Assembly (NCBI GenBank): GCA_007258455.2
Contig: VDFB02193867.1
Location: 530,874,198 to 530,938,197 of the forward strand
Source of the DNA: Sequoia sempervirens
Lineage: Eukaryota > Streptophyta > Pinopsida > Cupressales > Cupressaceae
Length of the DNA stretch: 64,000 nt
Direction: 5' to 3'
Below, piece after piece: positions 1-10,284 of this stretch. Each line of letters begins with the position of its first letter. Positions within the stretch are counted from its first letter, which is position 1. The notes beneath the pieces are model-generated. The model was not told the DNA's origin. It did not search any database and saw nothing but the letters and a program-made list of their open reading frames with translations. The translations under genes and the position numbers were made by a program.

Positions 1-1790
1 AAAATTTCCATTTAAAGACAATACTCTGAAGCCTTTGGAGACTCTAAGTTCAATTCACAAGATGAAATGACAATGGAAATTCCACATTATAAAACTAATT
101 CACACCCATGCACTCAAATTACATCATCAATTCAAACAGAATATATAATAGATTTAAAATGGATTACAAAAGGAAACATCTTTTTGAAATAAAAATTTCC
201 TCTCATCTAATTATGAACTCATCATTCTTGTTTAAATGATTTATTTTTTGTTTTAACACAAATCGTAGCCATAACCCTCACCATTTAAATAACAATACTC
301 TTAATCAATAAACATATATATTTGTATTTAGCTACATATATATATATAGATTCCACCTAATATAAAATACCATAATTTCACATTCCACCACATGCTATGT
401 GTTGTTAACAACCATCAAAGGTTTGTAGGATGAATTAAAATATGTAAATAAATATATATAGCATTAATATTTAATGCTGACCCGTTTTAAAGGAAATTTC
501 CCAATTTTAATTGCAATTAACTGCTAACAGAATAGGAATTCTATGCCTTTATAATCAAATCAAGATTTACATATAGGGAAAGGCCATTATCATAACATCT
601 AAACAAAGGTAGATTGCAGTTAGATATGTTTCTGAAGATAACTACGATGTACCCCAAAGAGTTCTACCAAATCCATTGAAGATTACATCACTCAACCATA
701 ATACAAAGTATTTGTTACTGCAATCAAAACTGTAATTCACCCTTTCTTTCCTACACACCCCTCTTTGGCTTGTGGAAGTGCAAAAATTTTACACATGGTA
801 GCTTTGTTTTTGATAAAAAATGTTTGTCTCTTTCAATTTTCATCTTGTCGAGGCTTTTGGTTTTGAAAGGACCTTTAGAATTTTATGTCCAAAGGGTCCA
901 AATCATATCAGGATCCCCAATCCCAATCAATCTTCTCTTTTCTTTCCATCCTATCAGGACTTTAGGTCCCAAAAGAATTTTCTGACCTAAGGACCAAAAG
1001 GTCCAAGTCTAGTCAAGATTCCTGATACTGATTGATTCTTCCTTTCCAATTTGTTCAAGGCTTTAGGTCCTAACATGAATTTTAGGTATATGGTCTGAAG
1101 TGTCCTTTTCAAATTAGGATCTTCGAACCTAATCAAATTTCTTCTTGTGTTCGGTCAGGACTTCGGGTCCTGACAAGACTTTTAGACATATGTTTGAAAT
1201 GTTTAAATTCATCTAGGACTTCCACTCCTAACATTATTTTCTATTCCTTCTTTGTTCTATCAAGGTATTGGGACTCTATTGGACTCTTGGACCTATTGTC
1301 ATGGAAGTGTGCACCCTTTGCTATGATCATTAAATCACTTGGCCGCCTCATGAAACATGGGGTGATCTCCTTGAGTGTGGGCTCACATTTTGGAGATCAA
1401 CTTCTAGAGAAGTTTGGTTCCCTTGATACCTCACCTAATCCAACTAAACTAATGTTGATTGCTAAGAAAAGAGAGAAGGATAACATATAATGAATCCTAA
1501 AACTAAAATTTGATGCACCAAATGGTTTTTTAATACATGCGCAACTATCTTTGAACACATAGTTGATCAATAATAAAGTTGGTTTATAAACAAATTAAAG
1601 GTTTAATATGCCCATGCATCAAAATTTCATAAGAAGGTTATAATGTTCACAATTTTAGAAGGAAAATCTACCATCTCTTCACAACTTTAAATTGTTTACA
1701 TCATTAACACAACCTGAAACCTGCAATATTAATGCATACATTTTTTTCCTAAAGGTGTTGATAATGAGACAAATATCAAAGTAATTATCA
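1..1790. repeat. Dispersed repeat, left copy (partner at 60544-62340)
   Basis: Position 1 aligns directly with 60544 and the match runs on in the same orientation with scattered substitutions and small indels, about 96-98% identical by eye. The copy is cut by the window edge, so its true left end is unknown. Part of the stretch (roughly 840-1300) is made of variants of a phrase like 'aggactttaggtcc'. Short reading frames at 770-985 and 1194-1490 are kept in both copies but resemble no known protein, and such conservation is expected for young repeat copies. In the right copy this segment follows antisense LTR sequence, so it is probably part of, or adjacent to, a retrotransposon LTR on the minus strand. 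Confidence 0.75.
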
Positions 1791-1799
1791 TAACTCAGA

Positions 1800-4330
1800 A
1801 ATTGGCAACCTAGCTTGACTTGTTTGAAAAATGGGTCCAAGAAATGGGATCTCTCAGTGATTTACATCATTGGGAGACCCCATTTCTTGGACCCATTTTT
1901 CAAACAAGCCACTACATTATCAATTTCACCGAATTGGAAAGCTAGGGGGCCTATTTGAAAAAATGGGTCCAAGAAACGAGGTACATCACTGGGAGACCCC
2001 ATTTATTTGACCCATTTTTTGAAACAAGTTAGTATGTTGTCAATTTCATCAAATTGGCAAGTGAGTGGGCCCACTAGCTTGTCAATTCGATGAAATTGGC
2101 AACCTAATTTGGCCTATTTGAAAAAATGGGTTCAAGAAATGGGGTCTATCAATGATTTACATCATTGGAAGACCTCATTTCTTGGACCCATTTTTTCAAC
2201 CAGGTCACTACATTGCCAATTTCACCAGTTTGGGAAGCTAGTAGGCCCACTAGCTTGCCAATTTAGTGAAATCGGTAACCTAACTTGGCATGTTTGAAGC
2301 AATCACTGGGAGACCCAATTTTTTGACCCATTTTTTCAAATAGGCCAAGTTAGGTTGCCAATTTCACTAAATTGGCAAGCTAGTGGGTCCACTAGCTTGC
2401 CAATTTGATGGAATTGGCAATGTAGTGGCCTATTTAGTGGCCTATTTTTTTCAAACAACTTACCAATTTGATGAAATTGGCAATGTAGTCTAACTTGGCT
2501 TGTTTAAAAAAATGGGTCCAAGAAATGGGATCTCCAAGTGATGTAAATCATCAGGAGACCCTATTTCTTGGACCCATTTTTTCAAACAGGCCACTACGTT
2601 CCCAATTTCATCGAATTGGCAAGCTAGTGGGCCCACTAGCTTACTAATTCAATGAAATTGGAAACCTAGTGTGTTGTTTGAAAAAATGGGTCGAAGAAAT
2701 GGGGTCTCCTAGTGATTTACAAAAAATGGGTCCAAGAAATCACTAGGAGACCCCATTTCTTGTTCCCATTTTTCAAAAAACCCAAGTTACCTTGTAAATT
2801 TCATCAAATTGGCAAGCTAGTGGGCCCACTAGCTTGGAAACCTAGTTGGTTGTTTGAAAAAATGGGTCCAAGAAATGGGGTCTCACGGTGATTTAAGGTA
2901 GTGCTCATTGTATGAAAAATTCCTCAAAGAAATGGGGTCTCATGGTGATGTAAATCACTGTGAGACCCCATTTCTTTGAGGCATTTTTTCATACAATGAG
3001 CACTAAGCTCACTACCTTGTCAATGCGTCAACACAGTAGCATTGACAAGGTACATCACTGTGAGACCCCATTTCTTTGAGGCATTTTTTCATACATCGTC
3101 ATGAGACCCAATTTCTTTGATTCATTTTTTCATACAATGAGCATTACCTTGTCAATATGTCAATGTGGCAACATTGACAAGGTAGTGCTCATTATATGAA
3201 AACATCACCATGAGACCCCATTTGTTTAAAGAATTTTTTCATACAATGAGCACTACCTTGTCAGTGCATCAATGTGGTAGCATTGACAAGGTAGTGCTTG
3301 TTGTATGAAAAATGCCTCAAAGAAATGGGGTCTCATGGTGATGTACATCATCGTGAGACCCCATTTATTTGAGGTATTTTTCATACAACGAGCAATACCT
3401 TGTCATTGTTTCAATGCGGTATGTGGTAGCATTTACAAGGTAGTGATCATTGTATAAAAAAATGTCTCAAATAAATGGGGTCTCACAATGATGTACATCA
3501 CTGTAAGACCCAATTTTTTTGAGGCATTTTTTCATACAACTAGCACTACCTTGTCAATGTGTCAACATTGACAAGGTAGTGCTCATTGTATGAAAAAATG
3601 TGGTAGCATTGAGAAGGTAGTGCTCGTTGTATGAAAAATGCCTCAAAGAAATGGGGTCTCATGGTGATGTACATCATTATGAGACCCCATTTCTTTGAGG
3701 CATTTTTTCATCCAATGGTACATCACCATGAGATTTTTTTGAGGCATTTTTTCATACAAGGAGCACTACCTTGTCAATATGTCAATGTGGTAGCTCTGAC
3801 AAGGTAGTGCTCATTGTATGAAAAAACATCACTATGAGACCACATTTCTTTGAGGCATTATTTTCATACAATGAACACTACCTTGTCAATGTGTCAATGT
3901 GGTAGCATTGACAAGGTAGTGCTCATTGTATGAAGAAGATGCCTTAAAGAAATCCAGGGTCTCACAAAGATGTACATCATTGTGAGACCCCATTTCTTTG
4001 AGGCATATTTTTCATACAACGAGCACTACCTTGTTAATGCATTAACGTGGTAGCATTGACAGGGCAATGCTTGTTGTATGAAAAAATGCCTCAAAGTAAT
4101 GGGATCTCATGGTGATGTTAATCACCGTGAGACACCATTTCTTTGAGGCATTTTTTCATACAATGAGCACTAAGCTCACTACCTTTTCCATGTTTCAATG
4201 CGGTAGCATTGACAAGGTAGTTCTCATTGTTTGAAAAATGCCTCAAAGAAATGAGGTCTCATAGTGATGTCCATCACTATGAGACCCCATTTCTTTGAGG
4301 CATTTTTCATACAACAAGCAATATCTTGTT
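1800..4330. repeat. Array of alternating long palindromes (foldback satellite)
   Basis: The stretch consists almost wholly of adjoining inverted repeats. Subfamily 1 (about 1800-2900) alternates hairpin A, with arms built on 'gggtccaagaaatgggg' around a short GTGAT..ATCAC centre, and palindrome B, centred on 'ctagtgggcccactag' with no loop. Subfamily 2 (about 2880-4330) uses arms 'gcctcaaagaaatggggtc' around GATGTACATC and a second inverted repeat 'cactaccttgtcaatg' / 'cattgacaaggtagtg'. Both share the core AAGAAATGGGGTCTC. Clear type-A centres lie near 1862, 2165, 2540, 2955, 3350, 3490, 3668, 3968, 4113 and 4267. Arms are about 30-45 bp. It has no coding capacity. It could be a palindromic satellite, the arms of a Foldback-like element, or an LTR-internal array. 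Confidence 0.85.
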
Positions 4331-4364
4331 AATGTGTTTATGCCTAAAAGAAATGGGGTATAAC

Positions 4365-4513
4365 TTATCTCTCCCTCCCCCCTCCTTCCCTCCTCTCTCT
4401 CAATCTCTCCACCTTCCTCCTTCACTCTCTACTTCTCTCTCTATTACCTCTCTCTCTCCTTCCCTCTCTACTTCTCCCTCTCTCTCTCCATTTCACCCTC
4501 TCTCTCAATATCC
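4365..4513 (+). repeat. CT-rich microsatellite
   Basis: Pyrimidine-only tract of CTCTCT and CCTTCC units on the + strand, directly after the palindrome array. The short Ser/Leu/Pro-rich reading frames over it are low-complexity artefacts. It is the strand-opposite of the GA array beyond the gap. Confidence 0.9.
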
Positions 4514-4894
4514 CAAACCCTATACCAAATATCATAAATCATAATACCTATACCCTAAACCCTACACCCTCAACCCTCATCCCTATAACCTATACCCTCA
4601 ACATTATAAAATAAACCCTAAAAATTATCCCTCAACTATAAACTTAAACCCTAAACCCTTCATTTAATCTTGTACCCTAAACCCTCAATCCTAAACCCAA
4701 TACCGTCAACCCTATACACTTAACCTTGTACCCTCGACCTTAAACACTATCCCTCAACCCTCAACCCTCATCCCTATACCCTATATCCTCAACCTTATCA
4801 TCTAAACCCTAAACATTATCCCTCAACTCTATACCCTCAACCCTATACTTAAACCATAAACTATACACTCTCAACCCTTAACCATATACCTTAT
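4514..4894. repeat. Degenerate telomere-like repeats (CCCTAAA-related)
   Basis: Irregular tandem 7-mers and 6-mers such as ccctaaa, ccctaca, ccctcaa and ccctata run up to the gap. They derive from or resemble the plant telomere unit CCCTAAA but are badly degenerate, and they sit inside repeat-rich DNA, so this is an interstitial array and not a chromosome end. The array is cut by the N run and its length is unknown. Confidence 0.8.
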
Positions 4895-4994
4895 NNNNNN
4901 NNNNNNNNNNNNNNNNNNNNNNNNNNNNNNNNNNNNNNNNNNNNNNNNNNNNNNNNNNNNNNNNNNNNNNNNNNNNNNNNNNNNNNNNNNNNNN
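4895..4994. other. Assembly gap (100 N)
   Basis: Exactly 100 Ns, the usual placeholder for a gap of unknown size. It interrupts the telomere-like array, with low-complexity DNA on both sides. Confidence 0.99.
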
Positions 4995-5560
4995 AGCACT
5001 TAGAAATGGAATCTTGAAAAAAGTCACTAATCATAAAATGTAGTACTCAAAGTCTAGTTTCCAAATATGTAATTTATTTCAATACCAAGATGCTACAAAA
5101 TGATTTTCAATAGGCTTTTCTAAAAACCACTGTTTAAAATTCATTTTTTACCATACCATGCACATGTACATCATCCATTTTGACCTAAATAATCATATTT
5201 TTCTAAACCTTTTGGGAAAAAGATTTGTAACTCAATCGGGCTAATGATTCCATATTTTTTTTTTGTAATTTTTTATTAATTTTATTTTTTGTTAATTTTT
5301 TATTGGCCATATTTGGTGTTTTAAAAAATCGCCGTGTACACCACACATAAGATGACCTAAACTTATGATATTTTTATTTTTATTTTTAAATTGAAAAGAA
5401 TTGTTTGAAGTATGCTTTCGTGCAATTTGTTCATCAAAAAAATTATGTTAATCAAAAGTTATCAAAATACTAAAAAACCCAGATAATTCAAGTTTATGGA
5501 CCTGTTTCATCATAAATTAATTGAAAAATAAAAAATATAATCCAATTGTATAAAAATTAC
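4995..5560. other. AT-rich spacer, no gene seen
   Basis: Unique-looking AT-rich sequence with no long reading frame, no recognised domain and no clear repeat structure. Confidence 0.5.
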
Positions 5561-5564
5561 ATAT

Positions 5565-6905
5565 TTGGGAGGAAAAGGGGAGATAAAGATAAGTAGAGAG
5601 GGAAGGAGAGGTAGAGAGACATGAAAGAGGGAGGTGAGATAGAGAGAAATAGAGAGAGTGTGGTAGGGAGTGATGGAGAGATATGCAAGTAGAGAGGGAT
5701 AGGTGAGATAGAGAGAAGTAGAGAGAGATAGAGATAGAGGGAAGGAGGGAGGGCGAGCGAGAGAGGGGAGGAAGGGATAGGTAAAGAGGGATAGGTGAGA
5801 TAAAGATAAGTAGAGAGATAATGGTGATATATAGAGGAGAGAGTTACAAAGAGGGAAATAGAGAATGGTAAGATAGAGATGAGAGAGTGAGAGAGAAAGA
5901 GGGTGAGGAGGGAGAGAGAGTGAGAGAGAGAGGTAGAGGGAGGGAGAGGAGAGATATAGAGTAGATAGGGGAAAAGGTAGGGAGGGAGACATCAAGAGAG
6001 AGAGAGATGGAGGGAGAGGTAGATAGAGAGAGGGCAAGGGGAGATAAAAATAATTAGAGAGGGAAGGAGAGGTAGAGAGAGAGAAGTAGAGAGGGAATGA
6101 GGGAGGGAGTTAGAGAAGCGAGATAGAGAGGTGTAGAGAGAGTTGTAGGGAGTGATGGATGGAGAGGTAGGTAAAGAGGGATTAGGGAGATATAGAGTAG
6201 AGAGGTATGGACAGAGAGAGTGGGAGGTGAGATAAAGAGTAATAGAGAGAGAGAGTGGTAGGCTATGATGGATGGAGAGGTAGGTAAAGAGGGAGAGGGG
6301 AGATATAGATAAGTAGAGAGGGAGGAGAGGGAGGAAGATAGTGAGGGAGAGAGGTGAGATAGAGAGAAATAGAGAGTGGTGGAAGGAGAGGCAGGTAGAG
6401 AGAGGAGAAAGGAGATAAAGATAAGTAGAGAGGGAAGGAGAGGTAGAGAGAGAGGAGAGATAGAGAGAAGTAGAGAGGGAATGAGGGAGGGAGAGGTAGG
6501 GAGGGAGAGAAAGGTGAGACAGAGAGGTGTAGAGAGAGAGTGGTAGGGTGTGATGGATGTAGATGTAGGTAGACGGAGGGATTGGGAGATAGAGAGTATA
6601 TATGGATGAAGAGAGGGAGAAATAACTATGGACGGAGAGAGAGGGAGGTGAGAGAGAGGTGAGGTAGAGAGAAATAGAGAGTGGTAGGGAGTTATGGAGG
6701 GAGAGGTGGGTAGAGAGAGAGAGAGATAAGTAGAGAGGGAAGGAGGGAGGGAGCGAGAGAGAAGTGAGATAGAGAGAATTAGAGGGAAATGGGGAGAGAG
6801 AGAGTTCTTGAGATCAAGGGAGAGAGATTTAGATAAAGGGATGGAGATAGTGAGAGAGAGGTCTAGAGTGTAAGGGATACAAATTGAGTGAGATAGAGAG
6901 AAATA
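5565..6905 (+). repeat. GA-rich (polypurine) minisatellite array
   Basis: About 1.3 kb of nearly pure purine on the + strand, made of GAGAGA, GGGAGG and AAGGAG units. A higher-order period of roughly 120-150 bp is marked by recurring phrases like 'gtggtagggagtgatgg' (near 5660, 6142, 6262, 6540 and 6688). The minus strand stays open for long Ser/Leu/Pro-rich frames (5510-6037 and 6054-7430) only because TC repeats rarely form stops, so these are not genes. A tract this long can form triplex (H-DNA) and is a likely sequencing trouble spot. Confidence 0.9.
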
Positions 6906-7114
6906 ATACAACTTGCTGGTTACTAAAATTTGACCTCTTAATTTTACTGAAACCACTCTCAAACATCCTGAAACTGTATACATGAAATATAACTTAAAGT
7001 ATAAGAAAGTAAACGTCCATATGTGAATTTCAATGTTTATTTCATGTATGTATTTTGAATCCTCAAAGATAACAAGAAGAAATAAAAAAAAGAGAAGAAA
7101 AATAAATTCAATAA

Positions 7115-7345
7115 ATAGACCAAAACGCGAGCACATTATAACGCACTTACGTTTTATCAATGCATTCACAAAATGCAAGCGTGTTATAATGCAATCACAT
7201 TTTGTCAATGCATTCACAAAAATCGATTGCATTATAACACCCTTGCATTTTTTCAATGCATTCACAAAAAGTGAGCACATTATAATGCGCTTGCATTTTT
7301 TCAATACATTCAAATAACGTGAGCGTGTTATAACAAGCTTGTATT
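7115..7345. repeat. 63-bp tandem repeat, about 3.5 copies
   Basis: Units contain 'gtgagcacattataatgc' followed by 'tttttcaatgcattcacaaa'. The period is 63 bp, a multiple of three, so both strands give a 21-residue periodic peptide without stops. I see no protein family in it. It is a minisatellite beside the GA array. Confidence 0.85.
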
Positions 7346-8200
7346 TTGTCTTGATTTGGGAATCCCCAATCCTTTGGCTTGGATTTTCTTTGGATTTCCA
7401 ACCCAAAGGTTTGGAGGGCCTTCCCAACATCCAAGGATGTGTTTTTGCATATTCTACAAATTTTCACATAATCTCATTCGTGCTCATCGTCAGGTTTGCA
7501 TGTGTTCAAGGTTAGACAAATTGAACACCTGGGTAATGTTAGGCTCTCTCTTAGCTATCTACCGATGTATTTTTTTTCACATTTCGAAAATGTTAAGCCT
7601 TTGATCTATAATTTATTTTGTTTGTGTGTCTTCTTTTTGGTGAAAACCAGTGTTTGGTGTTTTTTTCATTATAAATTAACCGTTCATCAAAATTTCAAAT
7701 AAATTACATTTTTAGAAACTAGACTCCATTCTACACATATTAAAAAAATAATATTAATTTTTCAGTTACTTTCAAAAATTTATAGGGGTAGCATGACCAA
7801 AATTCTATTTTTTAGGAAGTGTCTACTTTGAAAATTAGTAAAAAATTAAATATTCATTAAAAAATTATTAAAAAAATTGAGCATAAACTACATACTACTA
7901 GCTAATTTCTCACTAAATCTATTTTAAAAATACTAAAAAAGGTTCACCATGCTAAGTACCCACAAAAATTGCTATGTAATGTTTTTTAGAGAAAAACAAC
8001 ACCAATTTATGTGGTCCCCTCTTTTGAACCCCTTAATCTCAACCATTTTCAAAATAAATTAGTAGTTAAGAAAGTAGACTCAGAGCACTACAATCCTTAT
8101 TTTTGTTGCATCTCAAAATTTTGAGTGGTAACTATCCTCAATTTCACGTCCAAGGTTAGTATTTCTTGATTTTAGAAAAAAATTGGCCACTTAAGCCCCC
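7346..8200. other. AT-rich stretch, no gene assigned
   Basis: No convincing coding sequence. The right part may be the far-decayed continuation of the LINE ORF2 that starts at 8508 on the minus strand, but I could not follow a domain through it. Confidence 0.4.
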
Positions 8201-8508
8201 TTTTTGGCCTTCCATCATTTTGCTCTTACCCAATAAACAATAAGGCAAATTTTTTTGTTCTAGAATTGTACCCTTCAAACACAAGGTGTTCCAAAAGGTG
8301 GAAATATCCCTTGAAGCAATCTCGATAGGGCTAACATAGTAATCTATAGAAGGCTAGATATTAGAAGAAATTTGAGAGAAAGCGAGTTCAAACATTTTAA
8401 ATTCTTGGATGAGCATAATATCAATTTTATGTTCCAAAATGTATCTTTTATCATATGTTATTTGTGTGGGATGTACAACCCCCTAATGTTCCAAGAAATA
8501 ATTTTCAT
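8200..8508 (-). pseudogene. Decayed LINE ORF2, start of AP-endonuclease domain
   Basis: Read on the minus strand from the ATG at 8508-8506, the frame begins MKIISWNIRGL, the typical first strand of the apurinic endonuclease domain of plant L1-type LINEs (Asn in the active site). A stop appears 17 codons later. After a frameshift the match resumes with LIQEFKM, corresponding to the family's LQETKM catalytic-Glu strand, and then a WP-containing strand. The sequence beyond is too decayed to follow, and no reverse transcriptase was recognised. It lies directly downstream of the matching ORF1 remnant, as expected for one LINE copy. It is inactive. Confidence 0.7.
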
Positions 8509-8519
8509 ATGTAAAAGAG

Positions 8520-10284
8520 AGGATAAAACCTTAGTGGTACAATTAATTTGGGCTTGATGAAGATGCTCAAATGTAAAGGAGGTTTTAAAACTCATTTCAT
8601 TAGGGTTTTGGACCCTAACATATCCAAGGTACTTTATTTTCCCAAAACTACATCTCTTGTTGCTTCTATGGATCTTGTTTCTCTTTCTGAAGGTATACCT
8701 TGTTTAAGATATCCTCCCATATCAATTTTTTTTATTTCTTTTTCTTTCCATGAATTGGTGCCCATTCCTTATCTTGGAAAGAAGTGAGGGTTTATCCAGA
8801 GGTCAAATAAGTAGTCTTGAGGCTAATAAGAGGAAAAGATCCCACCATCCTGGTACAAAAGGCCTTTTCTTCAAACAATAGAAGATACTTACTCCCTTCC
8901 CAACCTTGTGATTGATTTTCCTCTACATTCTCTTTTGGGAGAGAGTTGTTCAAAGAGAGCTCCTTTAAATTCTACTTCTCATAGCCCTCTATCATTTTCC
9001 CTTCCTATATTTCTAAGTCAACCAATGTGGATCTAACACTTTCTTTATTAGGCATTCCAACACAGAGCTCAACTAAAGATAATTTTGTATCCTTTTAATT
9101 CAGGGTCTCCATGTGAACCCAGTAGGGAGAGGGGGCTTCTGGTTCCACCAATAAATTATGGGGTAAGCCATTTGTAGGAAGGGGGAAGGATCACTTGGTC
9201 CCCCAAAACACCCATCAGGCTATAAGGGACTAGAGGGGAGGCAGTCAAGACTAGAGGGTCCTTAGCATTGTTAGCCATAACATGAACCTCATTTAGAGCC
9301 ATGGGTGATATTTTGGTGGCTTCATTTTTTTGAGAATATTGTTTTTTTTAGTTATTACTCGGGTGGTTGAAATTGTTATAGATCTAATAAAATATTCCAA
9401 CATTCTCATACACAATAGGTTGTGTCCAACACCCAAGCCTAGATTTTAAAGTGATCTTGGAGGGAAGAACTGTGTTGGTAGAAACATTGACACATTCTCA
9501 CAAAAACCAATCTAAATTTTTGGATGGTAGCTTTGTCAACTATCAGCAATTGGTCAAAGGAGTTGGAACTGCTTTGGAACATATTGTAGTTCTAGAGTTC
9601 TAGAGGTAAACTAGGAAAATAGATCTAGGTAGGAGCAAAAATTTCCAGATCCTTGGTAGAGTTAAAACCTAGTTTTCATTTACACAAGGAAATGAAGTTC
9701 TTGAAATTTTTGTCTAGAGCCCAGAGGCACCAAGTTAGAATCTTCGCCAGATCTTCCTTATTGAAAAAAATTAAATAAAAATAGGCCACTGACCATAGCA
9801 CTTATGATGACATTGCCTTTAAGTTTCTAGGTCAATAAGACCCATTTCCTAAATTGCTCAACATTGGGTCTAGAATCAAGGAACTTACCAAAAAGGAAAT
9901 TGTCCATTTTCACCAACATCGCTTTAAGAAGATCATCATGCATATCTATCACAAGAACCTCATTTGAAACAAAGTAATGGGGGACATAATGCATACTGGG
10001 AAGAGGGGAATGTTGCTTGATAAATTTTTTCATTAAAGAAAAAGGTCTCCCCCTCAAAAAGAGAAGCAAAAATGCCCATATCCACATCTATGACAAAAAT
10101 CGGGGAGACCAGGGGGTCCCTCCAAGACCCCTACTAAAGGGATCATGTGTTGGATCCCACCAACAAAACTCAAAGGAAACAAACTAACAAAACACGTGAA
10201 ACCTTTCATGTGGAAGTAGGAGGACACCACTTCCTTCGGAGCAACAAAACATGAACCAAACCTTAGATTCAAAAACCTCCACAT
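8520..10284 (-). pseudogene. Decayed LINE ORF1 (DUF4283-like nucleic-acid-binding protein)
   Basis: On the minus strand the frame ending at 9827 contains GKFLDSRPNVEQFRKWV, matching the conserved start of the DUF4283 domain of plant LINE ORF1. After a stop the same frame reads KLKGNVIISAM, and further on, after more frame breaks, FPSLPLEL and LLIVDKATIQKFRLVFVRMC, in the family order. These phrases fit the known domain layout even though stops and frameshifts break the frame. The N-terminal part is the frame at 10284-10054. The C-terminal half (about 9300-8520) is barely recognisable. ORF1 coats LINE RNA in the cytoplasm and this copy cannot make it. The right boundary coincides with the start of the 920-bp tandem repeat. 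Confidence 0.7.

Noticed and set aside
770..1490. Reading frames kept in both copies of the window-end repeat (also 61313-61528 and 61737-62033)
   Set aside because: Conservation is explained by the 97% identity of the repeat copies. No recognised protein and the frames lie in LTR-like DNA.
1800..4330. CRISPR-like array
   Set aside because: The repeats are palindromic and contiguous without unique spacers, and the genome is a plant.
4514..4894. True chromosome end
   Set aside because: Units are too degenerate and the sequence continues beyond the gap with interstitial repeats and genes.
5510..7430. Two long minus-strand reading frames (175 and 458 codons) rich in Ser, Leu and Pro
   Set aside because: They translate the GA/CT array and a 63-bp minisatellite. 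No domain or codon structure; stop-free only because of repeat composition.
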